A stretch of 64,000 nt of DNA from Paracoccaceae bacterium (GTDB lineage: Bacteria; Pseudomonadota; Alphaproteobacteria; Rhodobacterales; Rhodobacteraceae). Where the stretch lies: positions 62,001 to 126,000 of the forward strand of contig JAKVCO010000006.1 of the NCBI GenBank assembly GCA_022448245.1, written 5' to 3'. Made by a program: the position numbers and the translations under genes. Every line of letters starts with the position of its first letter. Positions within the stretch are counted from its first letter, which is position 1. The notes under the pieces were generated by a model. That model worked only from the letters and a program-made list of their open reading frames with translations. It was not told where the DNA came from and ran no database searches. This document shows, piece by piece, positions 16,723 through 25,380 of the stretch.

Positions 16723-19019
16723 GCGTGGCGAAACCCCTGCCCCATGATGCAGCACGGCTCCATGTCACTGGGGCGGCGCGCTATACCGACGATGTGCCGA
16801 CGCCAAAAGGGACGCTTCATCTGGCCTTCGGACTCTCCCGCGTTGCGCGCGGGCGCCTGACGGATTTGGATCTGAGCGCCGTGCGTGCGGCGCCGGGTGT
16901 TGTGGACGTACTGACGGCCGAGGATTTGCCGGCGGCCAATGACGTCTCCCCCTCCGCCCATGATGAGCCGCTTCTGAGTGAAGGGTCTGTGCATTATCTG
17001 GGGCAGCCTCTCTTTGCCGTTGTGGCTGAGACGCATCTGGCGGCGCGCTACGCTGCAACGCTGGGCAAAGCGAGCTACGAGGAAGAGACGCCCATCCTTA
17101 CGATTGAAGAGGCATTGGCTGCCGATAGTCGTTTTGAAGAAGGCCCCCGCGTCTATTCCAAGGGTGATGTGGCCGAGGCTTTGACTGACGCGCCGCATCG
17201 CGTCTCAGGTTCCCTGACGCTTGGCGGGCAGGAGCATTTCTATCTCGAAGGTCAGGCGGCTGTGGCGTTGCCGCAGGACAGCGGCGACATGATCGTCCAC
17301 TGTTCCACCCAGCACCCGACCGAGATCCAGCATAAGGTGGCCGAGGCGCTGGGCGTGCCCTTCGCCTTTGTGCGCGTGGAAGTTCGGCGCATGGGCGGTG
17401 GGTTCGGCGGGAAGGAAAGTCAGGGCAATGCGCTTGCTGTTGCCTGTGCGGTGGCCGCAGCGCGCACGGGCCGGCCTTGCAAGATGCGCTATGACCGCGA
17501 TGACGATATGATCATCACCGGCAAGCGTCACGATTTCAGGATTGATTACGAGGTGGGCTTTGACGATGCGGGTCGGTTGCTTGGCGTCGACTTCACCCAC
17601 TACGTGCGCTGTGGCTGGGCGATGGATCTATCGCTGCCTGTAGCCGACCGCGCGATGCTGCATTCCGATAATGCCTATAATCTGCCGACGGCGCGTATAA
17701 CCTCGCACCGGTTGAAGACGAATATGCAATCGGCCACGGCTTTCCGCGGATTTGGCGGGCCTCAAGGCATGGTCGGGATTGAAAGGGTGATGGATCACGT
17801 GGCCCATTACCTCTCCCTTGATCCGCTGCGCGTGCGGCAGGAGAATTTCTATGCCTCCGGCGGCCCTCTGGGGGAAGTACGAGGCACGAAGAAGCTCGGG
17901 ACCACGCCCTACGGGATGGAAGTAACCGACAGCGTCATCGCAGAGCTCGTTGAGGCCTTGGCCAAGCGATCTGATTACGCAGCGCGGCGGGAGGCAGTGG
18001 CGCGTTGGAACGCGGCGAACCCGGTGCTCAAGCGCGGGATTGCGTTGACGCCGGTGAAGTTCGGTATTTCGTTCACGCTGACGCATCTCAATCAGGCGGG
18101 GGCGCTCGTGCACGTCTATGCTGATGGGTCGATCCATTTGAACCATGGTGGCACCGAGATGGGGCAGGGCCTTTTTCAAAAGGTCGCCCAAGTTGCTGCT
18201 GACCGGTTTGGTGTGGGCATGGAGGCCGTGCGCATTACAGCGACCGACACGGCGAAAGTGCCCAATACATCGGCTACAGCGGCCTCGTCAGGAAGCGATC
18301 TCAACGGCATGGCCGTAAAGGCCGCCTGCGACACCATCCGCGATCGGATGGCCGAGCATTTGGCGCAGCTTTACCAGACCAAGCCCTCCGCGATCAGTTT
18401 TACGGACGGTCGTGTGCGCGCGGGACAAGAAGAGATGAGCTTTGGGGAGGCCGCAGCGCTTTGTTACCAGGGCCGCGTGTCGCTCTCGGCTACAGGGTTC
18501 TACAAAACGCCTGATATCGAATGGGACCGCATCAAGGGACATGGGCGACCGTTTTTCTATTTCGCATATGGCGCCTCCGTGAGCGAGGTCGTCGTCGATA
18601 CGCTCACCGGCGAGAACCGCATTCTGCGCACAGACATCATCCATGATGCAGGCCGTTCGCTGAACCCGGCGCTCGACAAGGGGCAGGTTGAGGGAGCTTT
18701 TGTGCAGGGGGCTGGCTGGCTCACCATGGAGGAGCTCGTTTGGGACGCGAAAGGTGCGCTGAAGACCCACGCGCCGTCTACCTACAAGATCCCCGCCGCC
18801 TCGGACCGACCAAAGATCTTCAACGTGTCGCTTTGGAATGGGGAGAACCCGTCGGACACGATCTACAAGTCCAAGGCCGTGGGCGAGCCGCCCTTCATGC
18901 ACGGTATTTCGGTGTTTCTTGCGCTGTCTGATGCGCTTGCGTCTGGCAACGATTATCCGGCGTTGGACGCTCCAGCCACGCCCGAGCGCCTTCTGAAGAC
19001 GTGGCAGCAATGCAGCTGA
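16719..19019 (+). CDS. xdhB: Xanthine dehydrogenase molybdenum-binding subunit
   Basis: A 766-residue large subunit with the molybdopterin active site. Seen: RRMGGGFGGKE (about 223-233), AFRGFGGPQG (about 343-352) and the KAVGEPPFMHG segment near the C-terminus, where the Glu is the catalytic base of this family. Length is as expected for the two-subunit bacterial enzyme. Starts at ATG 16719 in an ATGA overlap with xdhA; its end overlaps the xdhC start. Confidence 0.95.
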   Translation: MSVAKPLPHDAARLHVTGAARYTDDVPTPKGTLHLAFGLSRVARGRLTDLDLSAVRAAPGVVDVLTAEDLPAANDVSPSAHDEPLLSEGSVHYLGQPLFAVVAETHLAARYAATLGKASYEEETPILTIEEALAADSRFEEGPRVYSKGDVAEALTDAPHRVSGSLTLGGQEHFYLEGQAAVALPQDSGDMIVHCSTQHPTEIQHKVAEALGVPFAFVRVEVRRMGGGFGGKESQGNALAVACAVAAARTGRPCKMRYDRDDDMIITGKRHDFRIDYEVGFDDAGRLLGVDFTHYVRCGWAMDLSLPVADRAMLHSDNAYNLPTARITSHRLKTNMQSATAFRGFGGPQGMVGIERVMDHVAHYLSLDPLRVRQENFYASGGPLGEVRGTKKLGTTPYGMEVTDSVIAELVEALAKRSDYAARREAVARWNAANPVLKRGIALTPVKFGISFTLTHLNQAGALVHVYADGSIHLNHGGTEMGQGLFQKVAQVAADRFGVGMEAVRITATDTAKVPNTSATAASSGSDLNGMAVKAACDTIRDRMAEHLAQLYQTKPSAISFTDGRVRAGQEEMSFGEAAALCYQGRVSLSATGFYKTPDIEWDRIKGHGRPFFYFAYGASVSEVVVDTLTGENRILRTDIIHDAGRSLNPALDKGQVEGAFVQGAGWLTMEELVWDAKGALKTHAPSTYKIPAASDRPKIFNVSLWNGENPSDTIYKSKAVGEPPFMHGISVFLALSDALASGNDYPALDAPATPERLLKTWQQCS

Positions 19020-19924
19020 GCGATGCATTCAAGGCAGGCCCCGTGGCGCGGGTCGTGGTGGCCGAGGTACGCGGGTCGGCCCCGCGTGAGGTCGGGGCGG
19101 CGATGTGGGTTTGGCCAGGTGGGCAGGACGGCACCATCGGGGGAGGAACGTTGGAGTTTGAGGCCGCCGAGGCGGCGCGTCGCATGCCTGTAGGGAGCGT
19201 TAAGGCCACGAAGCATGCTCTAGGTCCCGATCTAGGGCAGTGCTGCGGTGGCGCGGTGACGCTGGTGACCGAAATCATGACGGCCATGCCCGCAGCGGGA
19301 CCGCGCGCTATCGCACTTGGGGACACCCCTAAGACACTCGCGGTCGAGCGCGCGCTGGCCAAGCTGCGCAATGGCGACAGCGGCCCACGCGCACAGATCG
19401 TGGACGGCTGGTTTCTTGAGGCACCCGTGGTGCCAACGCGCCACCTCTGGATCTGGGGGGCAGGCCATGTGGGGCGCGCGCTGGTGTCGACACTGGCGCC
19501 CTTGCCTGACCTCGGCATCACTTGGATTGACACGGCTCCCGACCGATTTCCAACCGTTCCGGACGGTGTCACGCAGATCAGCGCGGCCCGACCGGAGCTC
19601 TTGATGACCCATGCTCCTGAGAGTGCAGAGCATCTGATCGTGACCTATTCGCATGCCCTCGACCTCGCGCTTTGCGACGCGGCTTTGAGGCGGGGATTCG
19701 CGTCGTGCGGGCTCATCGGATCGAAGACAAAGTGGGCGCGCTTCCGCTCCCGACTGGGCGCACTCGGACATGACGACGCCAAAATATCGAGCATTGCCTG
19801 TCCGATAGGTAATCCGGCTCTGGGCAAGCATCCTCAGGCCATTGCGATATCCGTCGCCCATAGCCTAATGTCAGCGGCGGGACACCAAAGGGGCATTCGT
19901 GACACAAGACTTACTCGCGCTTGA
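19010..19924 (+). CDS. xdhC: Xanthine dehydrogenase accessory protein
   Basis: XdhC, about 304 residues, binds molybdenum cofactor, promotes its sulfuration and delivers it to XdhB. Seen: the N-terminal XdhC/CoxI segment VRGSAPREVGAAMWVW with IGGGTLEFEA, a conserved Cys pair (QCCGG), and a C-terminal Rossmann domain (LWIWGAGHVGRAL). ATG 19010 is preferred; a GTG at 19001 is also in frame. It overlaps the xdhB stop upstream and the ATPase gene downstream by 26 bases. Confidence 0.92.
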   Translation: MQLSDAFKAGPVARVVVAEVRGSAPREVGAAMWVWPGGQDGTIGGGTLEFEAAEAARRMPVGSVKATKHALGPDLGQCCGGAVTLVTEIMTAMPAAGPRAIALGDTPKTLAVERALAKLRNGDSGPRAQIVDGWFLEAPVVPTRHLWIWGAGHVGRALVSTLAPLPDLGITWIDTAPDRFPTVPDGVTQISAARPELLMTHAPESAEHLIVTYSHALDLALCDAALRRGFASCGLIGSKTKWARFRSRLGALGHDDAKISSIACPIGNPALGKHPQAIAISVAHSLMSAAGHQRGIRDTRLTRA

Positions 19925-21410
19925 GGGGCTGACCAAAGCCTACCCTGGCGTCGTGGCCAACGATGCTGTCTCGCTCACGATCCGGGCGGGCGAAGTGCAT
20001 GCCCTTCTTGGCGAAAACGGCGCAGGCAAATCGACGCTGGTCAAGATGATCTACGGCCTGGTGAAGCCTGATAGCGGGGCGATGACGCTGGATGGCGCGC
20101 CGTTCGAGCCCGCCGACCCCCGTGTCGCGCGCGCGGCTGGCATCGGCATGGTGTTTCAGCATTTCTCGCTCTTTGAAGCGCTGACAGTGGCCGAGAACAT
20201 CGCGCTTGGAATGGAGAACCCTCCGAAGACGCGGGAGTTGTCGCGCCAAATCAGGGAAGTCTCGGAAACCTACGGCCTGCCGCTCAACCCAGACCGCACC
20301 GTAGGTACGCTAAGCGCAGGTGAGCGTCAGCGCGTCGAGATTATCCGCTGCCTCCTGCAGAACCCGCGCCTCTTGGTGATGGACGAACCGACCTCGGTTC
20401 TGACACCCCAAGAAGTTGATATACTCTTCACAACGCTTAGAAAATTAAGCGCGGAGGGGACAGCGATCCTCTACATTTCTCATAAGCTCGAAGAGATCAG
20501 AGCCTTGTGCGAACGCGCCACGATCCTGCGGGGCGGTAAGGTTGTTGAGACCTGTGATCCGCGCGAAGAAAGTGCGCGCTCGCTGGCGGAAATGATGGTC
20601 GGCAAATCCTTCGCGACAGCCACGCGCCAGAACGCCAAGGTTGGCGCGCCGATGCTTGTGGTGGATGGGCTCCATACGCAGGCTGCGTCTTCGTTTGGCA
20701 CATCGCTCAAAGACATCTCGCTCAGGGTCGCGGAAGGCGAGATCCTGGGCATCGGCGGCGTTGCCGGGAATGGCCAAGATGAGCTTCTAGCCGCCCTCTC
20801 CGGCGAGGCGCGGACGATGCCGGGCGCTGTAACCCTGCGGGGGGAGCACATTGGCTCCCTTCCCCCGCGCGCGCGTCGTGCTGCGGGGCTTTGTGTGGGA
20901 CCAGAGGAACGGCTGGGCCATGCAGCGGCGCCTTCACTTTCCCTCACTGAGAACGCCCTCCTGACGGCGGATACGCGCGAGGGATTGAGCACACGCGGCT
21001 TTATCTCTTGGCGCAAGGTTCGGGCTTTCACGGAGAAGGTCATTGCGAACTTCGATGTCCGCACACCGGGCCCGGAGGTAGCTGCCCAAGCGCTTTCGGG
21101 CGGTAACCTGCAAAAGTTCGTGATGGGCCGCGAGATGCTTCAGCGGCCAGCAGCGCTCGTCATCAACCAGCCTACATGGGGCGTGGACGCAGCGGCCGCC
21201 GCCTCGATCCGCCAGAAACTGATCGAGCTGGCGGGCGAAGGCGTCGCCATCCTCGTGATCTCGCAAGACCTCGACGAACTCTTTGAGATCGCAGATCGTT
21301 TTGCGGCCTTGAACGAAGGTCGCCTGAGCCCCGCACGCCCCATGGCAGAGCTTGATATGGAAGAGATAGGCCTGATGCTGGGCGGCGTACACGGCGAGGA
21401 AGCGGCATGA
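19899..21410 (+). CDS. BMP-type (nucleoside/purine) ABC transporter, double ATPase subunit
   Basis: A 503-residue protein with two fused ABC ATPase domains, the architecture of the YufO/NupO/RbsA class. First domain: Walker A GENGAGKST, signature LSAGERQRV, Walker B LLVMDEPTSVL. The second has the degenerate Walker A usual in this class (GVAGNGQ), signature LSGGNLQKF and the NQPTWGVD stretch. GTG 19899 is the start. Located after xdhC and before two permeases, so uptake of purine bases or nucleosides for XdhAB is the likely role. Confidence 0.9.
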   Translation: MTQDLLALEGLTKAYPGVVANDAVSLTIRAGEVHALLGENGAGKSTLVKMIYGLVKPDSGAMTLDGAPFEPADPRVARAAGIGMVFQHFSLFEALTVAENIALGMENPPKTRELSRQIREVSETYGLPLNPDRTVGTLSAGERQRVEIIRCLLQNPRLLVMDEPTSVLTPQEVDILFTTLRKLSAEGTAILYISHKLEEIRALCERATILRGGKVVETCDPREESARSLAEMMVGKSFATATRQNAKVGAPMLVVDGLHTQAASSFGTSLKDISLRVAEGEILGIGGVAGNGQDELLAALSGEARTMPGAVTLRGEHIGSLPPRARRAAGLCVGPEERLGHAAAPSLSLTENALLTADTREGLSTRGFISWRKVRAFTEKVIANFDVRTPGPEVAAQALSGGNLQKFVMGREMLQRPAALVINQPTWGVDAAAAASIRQKLIELAGEGVAILVISQDLDELFEIADRFAALNEGRLSPARPMAELDMEEIGLMLGGVHGEEAA

Positions 21411-22486
21411 TCGCGCTTGAGAAACGCCCGAACCCGTCGGCCTTCTGGGGCTACCTGACACCGCTCCTCGCGGTGGTGGCCACGATGATCGCCGGCGGTC
21501 TGATGTTTGCGGCTTTGGGCAAGGACCCGTTCCAATCGCTCAAACTGATCTTCTGGGACCCGATTTTTGGTGAGTTCGCCTTTTACTACCGAGGTCAGCT
21601 GCTGATCAAAGCAGGTCCGCTGATCCTGATCGCGATCGGCTTAAGCCTCGGATTTCGCGCCGGTATCTGGAACATCGGAGCCGAGGGCCAGTACGTCATG
21701 GGCGCCATTTTCGGCGCCGCTGTGGGTCTTGCGCTTTATCCTGCCGAGACACGCTGGATCTTCCCGCTCATGGTGGTTTTCGGCGCCATCGGCGGCTTCG
21801 TTTGGGCGATGATCCCTGCGATTCTGAAAACGAAGTTCAACACGAATGAGATCCTTGTGTCGCTGTTGCTCGTTTATGTGGCCGAGCAATTCCTGGCCAA
21901 AATGGCCTTCGGAGCACTTCGCAATCCTGATGGCCAAGGCTTTCCAGGCTCACGCAATCTGGCACAGTGGTCGTCATCGTCGAACAGCGAAATCATCGCC
22001 GGCACCGGCATCCACTACGGCGTGGTCGCCGCCACGATCGCCGTCCTTCTGGCCGCGATCCTTCTGTCGCGCCACCGCATCGGTTTTGACATCCGCATCA
22101 TGGGCGTCGCGCCCAAAGCGGCAGCGTTTTCGGGCGTTAATCCCCAGCGCATGGTGTTCTTCTGCCTTGGCATCTCGGGGGCACTCGCCGGTCTTGCCGG
22201 GCTTTTCGAGGTCACTGGCCCCTCAGGTCAGATCACCGACAGTTTCAACGTGGGCTACGGCTTCACGGCGATCATCGTGGCCTTCCTTGGGCGGCTCAAT
22301 CCCATTGGCATCCTTTTTGCAGGCCTGCTCATCGGGCTGACCTACATCGGCGGCGACGCAGCACAAGCCGGGATCGGGCTGCCGGGCGCGGCCATCCAGG
22401 CCTTCCAAGGCATGCTCCTCTTCTTCCTTTTGGCATTTGACCTGCTCACGCAGTTCCGCATCCGCTGGGCGAGGGCCACCGCATGA
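21407..22486 (+). CDS. BMP-type ABC transporter permease 1
   Basis: A 359-residue inner-membrane permease of the YufP/NupP type with about eight to ten hydrophobic segments. The family signature GFRAGIWNIGAEGQYVMGA is seen around residues 80-98 and GVAPKAAAFSGVNP in the cytoplasmic loop that contacts the ATPase. ATGA overlap with the ATPase gene. Its own TGA overlaps the ATG of the 63-codon ORF that separates it from the second permease. Confidence 0.9.
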   Translation: MIALEKRPNPSAFWGYLTPLLAVVATMIAGGLMFAALGKDPFQSLKLIFWDPIFGEFAFYYRGQLLIKAGPLILIAIGLSLGFRAGIWNIGAEGQYVMGAIFGAAVGLALYPAETRWIFPLMVVFGAIGGFVWAMIPAILKTKFNTNEILVSLLLVYVAEQFLAKMAFGALRNPDGQGFPGSRNLAQWSSSSNSEIIAGTGIHYGVVAATIAVLLAAILLSRHRIGFDIRIMGVAPKAAAFSGVNPQRMVFFCLGISGALAGLAGLFEVTGPSGQITDSFNVGYGFTAIIVAFLGRLNPIGILFAGLLIGLTYIGGDAAQAGIGLPGAAIQAFQGMLLFFLLAFDLLTQFRIRWARATA

Positions 22487-22674
22487 GCGCCTTCGTTGAA
22501 TTCCGTGCCCGGAGCGTCAGCGACATGCCCAACCTCCCCCCCGGGAGGGCATGCTGCCAACTCGCAAACCGAACCACCTTCGGACGTGAAGAAACCTTGC
22601 GCCCAGCCCGAACAACCGCGGCGCACCCGAGGTCGGGCATGTCCCTGACCCTCCCTTCGGAGAGCCACGCGTAA
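22483..22674 (+). CDS. 63-residue ORF inside a palindromic insert, joined to both permease genes
   Basis: The frame starts at ATG 22483 in an ATGA overlap with permease 1 and ends in TAATG, where the last A of the stop is the first base of the permease 2 start. The product is basic, Ser/Arg/Pro-rich and unlike any family I know. It is almost wholly made of the inverted repeat at 22516-22649. It may be a translated spacer that keeps ribosomes coupled across the insert instead of a functional protein. Confidence 0.3.
   Translation: MSAFVEFRARSVSDMPNLPPGRACCQLANRTTFGREETLRPARTTAAHPRSGMSLTLPSESHA
22516..22649. repeat. Long inverted repeat element between permease genes
   Basis: The arms 22516-22536 and 22629-22649 are reverse complements at 19 of 21 positions, with 92 bases between them that include the smaller palindromic run CCCCCCGGGAGGG. 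The structure resembles an intergenic palindromic unit or a small non-autonomous element. I see no second copy in this window. Confidence 0.65.
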
Positions 22675-23603
22675 TGGACTTCTTAGGCATTAACCCCGTT
22701 CTGCTGATCACGGCACTCATGATTGCCTCCACGCCCATTCTGCTGGCCGCCATCGGCGAGCTGGTGGTGGAGAAGTCGGGTGTTCTGAACCTCGGCGTTG
22801 AGGGCATGATGATCACGGGCGCGATCTGCGGCTTTATCATCGCGGTGGAGACAGGCTCCCCCACGTTAGGTTTTATCTTCGCGGCGGTGGGCGGAGCGGC
22901 GCTTTCGCTCATCTTCGCGGTGATCACGCTCTACTTCCTGTCCAATCAGGTGGCGACGGGCCTCGCGCTCACGCTCTTTGGGCTCGGCCTTTCGAGCCTC
23001 ATGGGCCAAGGGTATCAGGGGGTGAAGCCGCCACTCACCTCCAAGATCGACATGGGCCCGCTGACCGATATCCCGGTGCTGGGCACGATCCTCTTCAACC
23101 ATGACGCCATCGTATATCTGAGCCTCGCGCTCGTCGTCGCGGTCTGGGCCTTCCTGAAATACACGCGCGCGGGTCTTATTCTGCGCAGCTGCGGTGAAAA
23201 CGCCGAAGCCGCCCACGCGCTGGGATACAAGGTCAAGCTGATCCGCATGGCCGCCATCGCATTTGGCGGCGCCTGTGCTGGTGTCGGCGGGGCCTACATC
23301 TCCATGGTGCGGGTGCCGCAATGGGTGGATGGCATGACCGCCGGTGCAGGCTGGATTGCTCTCGCTATCGTTGTATTCGGCGCATGGCGTGCAGGCCGTG
23401 TGTTGATCGGCGCCTATCTTTTTGGCGGCGTCACCGTCCTACAGCTCAATCTACAGGCCGCGGGCATTGCAATCCCGGTCGAATACTTGTCCATGAGCCC
23501 ATATCTCATCACGATCCTCGTGCTCGTGCTGATCTCTGCTGGCCGCGCTCGCGCCCTTGGCGCACCCGCCGCGCTCGGCCAGTCATTCCATGCCTCGCGA
23601 TAG
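22674..23603 (+). CDS. BMP-type ABC transporter permease 2
   Basis: A 309-residue membrane permease of the YufQ/NupQ type: VEKSGVLNLGVEGMMITGA (about 33-51) is the family signature, followed by multiple hydrophobic spans and GLILRSCGENAEAAHALGY, the coupling loop. It should pair with permease 1 and the double ATPase. ATG 22674 overlaps the stop of the preceding 63-codon ORF. The permease at the right window edge belongs to the same family. Confidence 0.9.
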   Translation: MDFLGINPVLLITALMIASTPILLAAIGELVVEKSGVLNLGVEGMMITGAICGFIIAVETGSPTLGFIFAAVGGAALSLIFAVITLYFLSNQVATGLALTLFGLGLSSLMGQGYQGVKPPLTSKIDMGPLTDIPVLGTILFNHDAIVYLSLALVVAVWAFLKYTRAGLILRSCGENAEAAHALGYKVKLIRMAAIAFGGACAGVGGAYISMVRVPQWVDGMTAGAGWIALAIVVFGAWRAGRVLIGAYLFGGVTVLQLNLQAAGIAIPVEYLSMSPYLITILVLVLISAGRARALGAPAALGQSFHASR

Positions 23604-23628
23604 GGGCAGATAAACCTGGGGAGAAACC

Positions 23629-24699
23629 ATGAAACTCAGATCAATCCTCGCCGCGCTTGCCGTGGCAGTGTCCGGCCCGGCCTTTGCCGACGGGCATGAG
23701 CCTACCAAGGTTGGCTTCGTCTACGTCGGCCCGATCGGCGACGGTGGCTGGACCTACGAACACCACCAGGGCCTTCTGGCCGTGGAAGAGGAGTTCGGTG
23801 ACAAGGTCGAAACCATGTACGTCGAGAACGTGCCTGAAGGTGCCGACGCCGAGCGCGTGATGACCCAAATGGCTCTGCAGGGTGCAGACCTCATCTTCAC
23901 CACCTCCTTTGGCTACATGGACCCGACGATCAACGTCGCCGCCAAGTTCCCAGACGTGAAGTTCGAGCACGCCACGGGCTTTAAGCGCGCCGACAACGTC
24001 TCCACCTACTCCGCTCGCTTCTATGAGGGCCGCGCAGTTCAGGGCCACATCGCTGGCAAGCTGACGCAGACCAACAAGGTTGGCTACATCGCCTCCTTCC
24101 CGATCCCGGAAGTGATCCGCGGCATCAACTCCGCCTATCTCCACGCGCAGAAGGTGAACCCTGACGTTGAGTTCAACATCATCTGGGTCTTCACCTGGTT
24201 CGACCCGACGAAGGAAGCTGACGCCGCCAAGGCTCTGATCGACCAGGGCGCGGACATCATCCTGCAGCACACCGACTCCACCGCGCCTTTGGCTGCAGCT
24301 GAAGAAGCAGGCGTCCTGGGCTTCGGTCAGGCGTCCGACATGGCGGCCTTCACCGAGACGTCCCGCATCGGCTCCATAATCGACAACTGGGCGCCCTACT
24401 ACATCGAGCGTACGCGCGCTGTGATGGACGGCACCTGGGAAAGCGTCGACACTTGGGACGGCATGGACACTGGCATGGTGGAAATGGGCGCGATGACCGA
24501 CAAGATCCCGGCCGATGTTCAGGCAGAAGCCGAAGCCATGATGGCCGCGATCGCCGCGGGTGAGTACCACCCCTTCACGGGCCCGATTAACAAGCAGGAC
24601 GGCTCTGTCTGGTTGGCAGAAGGCGAAGTGGCCGATGACGGCGCGCTCGCAGGACTGAGCTTCTACATCGAAGGTGTCACAGGCGACATCCCGAACTAA
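23629..24699 (+). CDS. BMP-family ABC transporter substrate-binding protein
   Basis: A 356-residue periplasmic binding protein of the basic membrane protein/PnrA-like family. A Sec signal peptide ends near AFA (residues 18-20). Seen: KVGFVYVGPIGDGGWTYEHH, the start of the nucleoside-type binding fold, and the VGYIASFPIPEVIRGINS segment. GGGGAGAAACC precedes ATG 23629. Last gene of the xdh operon, followed by a strong terminator. Purine base or nucleoside is the inferred ligand. Confidence 0.92.
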   Translation: MKLRSILAALAVAVSGPAFADGHEPTKVGFVYVGPIGDGGWTYEHHQGLLAVEEEFGDKVETMYVENVPEGADAERVMTQMALQGADLIFTTSFGYMDPTINVAAKFPDVKFEHATGFKRADNVSTYSARFYEGRAVQGHIAGKLTQTNKVGYIASFPIPEVIRGINSAYLHAQKVNPDVEFNIIWVFTWFDPTKEADAAKALIDQGADIILQHTDSTAPLAAAEEAGVLGFGQASDMAAFTETSRIGSIIDNWAPYYIERTRAVMDGTWESVDTWDGMDTGMVEMGAMTDKIPADVQAEAEAMMAAIAAGEYHPFTGPINKQDGSVWLAEGEVADDGALAGLSFYIEGVTGDIPN

Positions 24700-24721
24700 G
24701 ACGACCTACACTGTTAGGCGA

Positions 24722-24751
24722 ACGCCCGGTCTGAGAAGGCCGGGCGTTTTT
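24722..24751 (+). terminator. Intrinsic terminator of the xdh/ABC operon
   Basis: ACGCCCGG (24722-24729) pairs perfectly with CCGGGCGT (24740-24747) across a 10-base loop and is followed by a T-rich tail. It lies 22 bases after the substrate-binding protein stop. Confidence 0.88.
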
Positions 24752-24754
24752 CGT

Positions 24755-25243
24755 TTAGCCGAGGTTTATGGCGTCGATTTCGTCAAATATCTCGCCAAAG
24801 ACCTTGCGGGCGCGACCGCGATAGCGCGCGCCTTTGGCAGCCTCGTAATTGTCCATCATGCCCTCGCCCTTGACGACAATGACGCCTACCATACCAGCCG
24901 TGGCATGGGGCGTGCAGACATAAGGGTAGACGCCCGACGTATCGAAAGTGATCTCCACATCCGCGCCGATGTCGGACTTCCAGGGTGGCGCGCCCGCTGG
25001 GATCAGATCATCCATCGACTGGGTGTTATGGCCGCCGTCCGTGGACCTGAAGAGCACGGCCTCGCTTGGGTCGACCACGATCACGCGCGGCTCAAAGACA
25101 TTGCGCGCGCTCGCATCGATGGGCGACTTGTTGAGCATCTCAACAAGGTTGCCGTCATGGATGGCGGCCTTGGCTGTTCCCGAAACAAGGGCAAGCGCCG
25201 CAGAAGATACGAAGAAAGAGCGGCGGGAGAAATTGGTGGGCAT
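24755..25243 (-). CDS. Pseudoazurin (blue copper protein)
   Basis: A 162-residue periplasmic type 1 copper protein that passes electrons to nitrite or nitrous oxide reductases and similar enzymes. Copper ligands are visible as the His in GGHNT and Cys, His and Met in PYVCTPHATAGMVG. The N-terminus NFSRRSFFVSSAALAL carries twin arginines and ends SGTAKA, suggesting Tat export. ATG 25243 has AAAGGACCAAC in front; the frame extends 27 codons further but without such a site. No denitrification gene is nearby, so the redox partner is unknown. Confidence 0.9.
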   Translation of the reverse strand: MPTNFSRRSFFVSSAALALVSGTAKAAIHDGNLVEMLNKSPIDASARNVFEPRVIVVDPSEAVLFRSTDGGHNTQSMDDLIPAGAPPWKSDIGADVEITFDTSGVYPYVCTPHATAGMVGVIVVKGEGMMDNYEAAKGARYRGRARKVFGEIFDEIDAINLG

Positions 25244-25380
25244 GTTGGTCCTTTCATAAGTGAAGCAGGCCAAAACACACGACGCTAAAACAAACACAGC
25301 ATCGGACCTGCCCCGGAGAAACACGACGGCGCGCCAGTTTATTCATTCTCAGTTTCGTTACTCTTTTCGCACCTCGGCGA

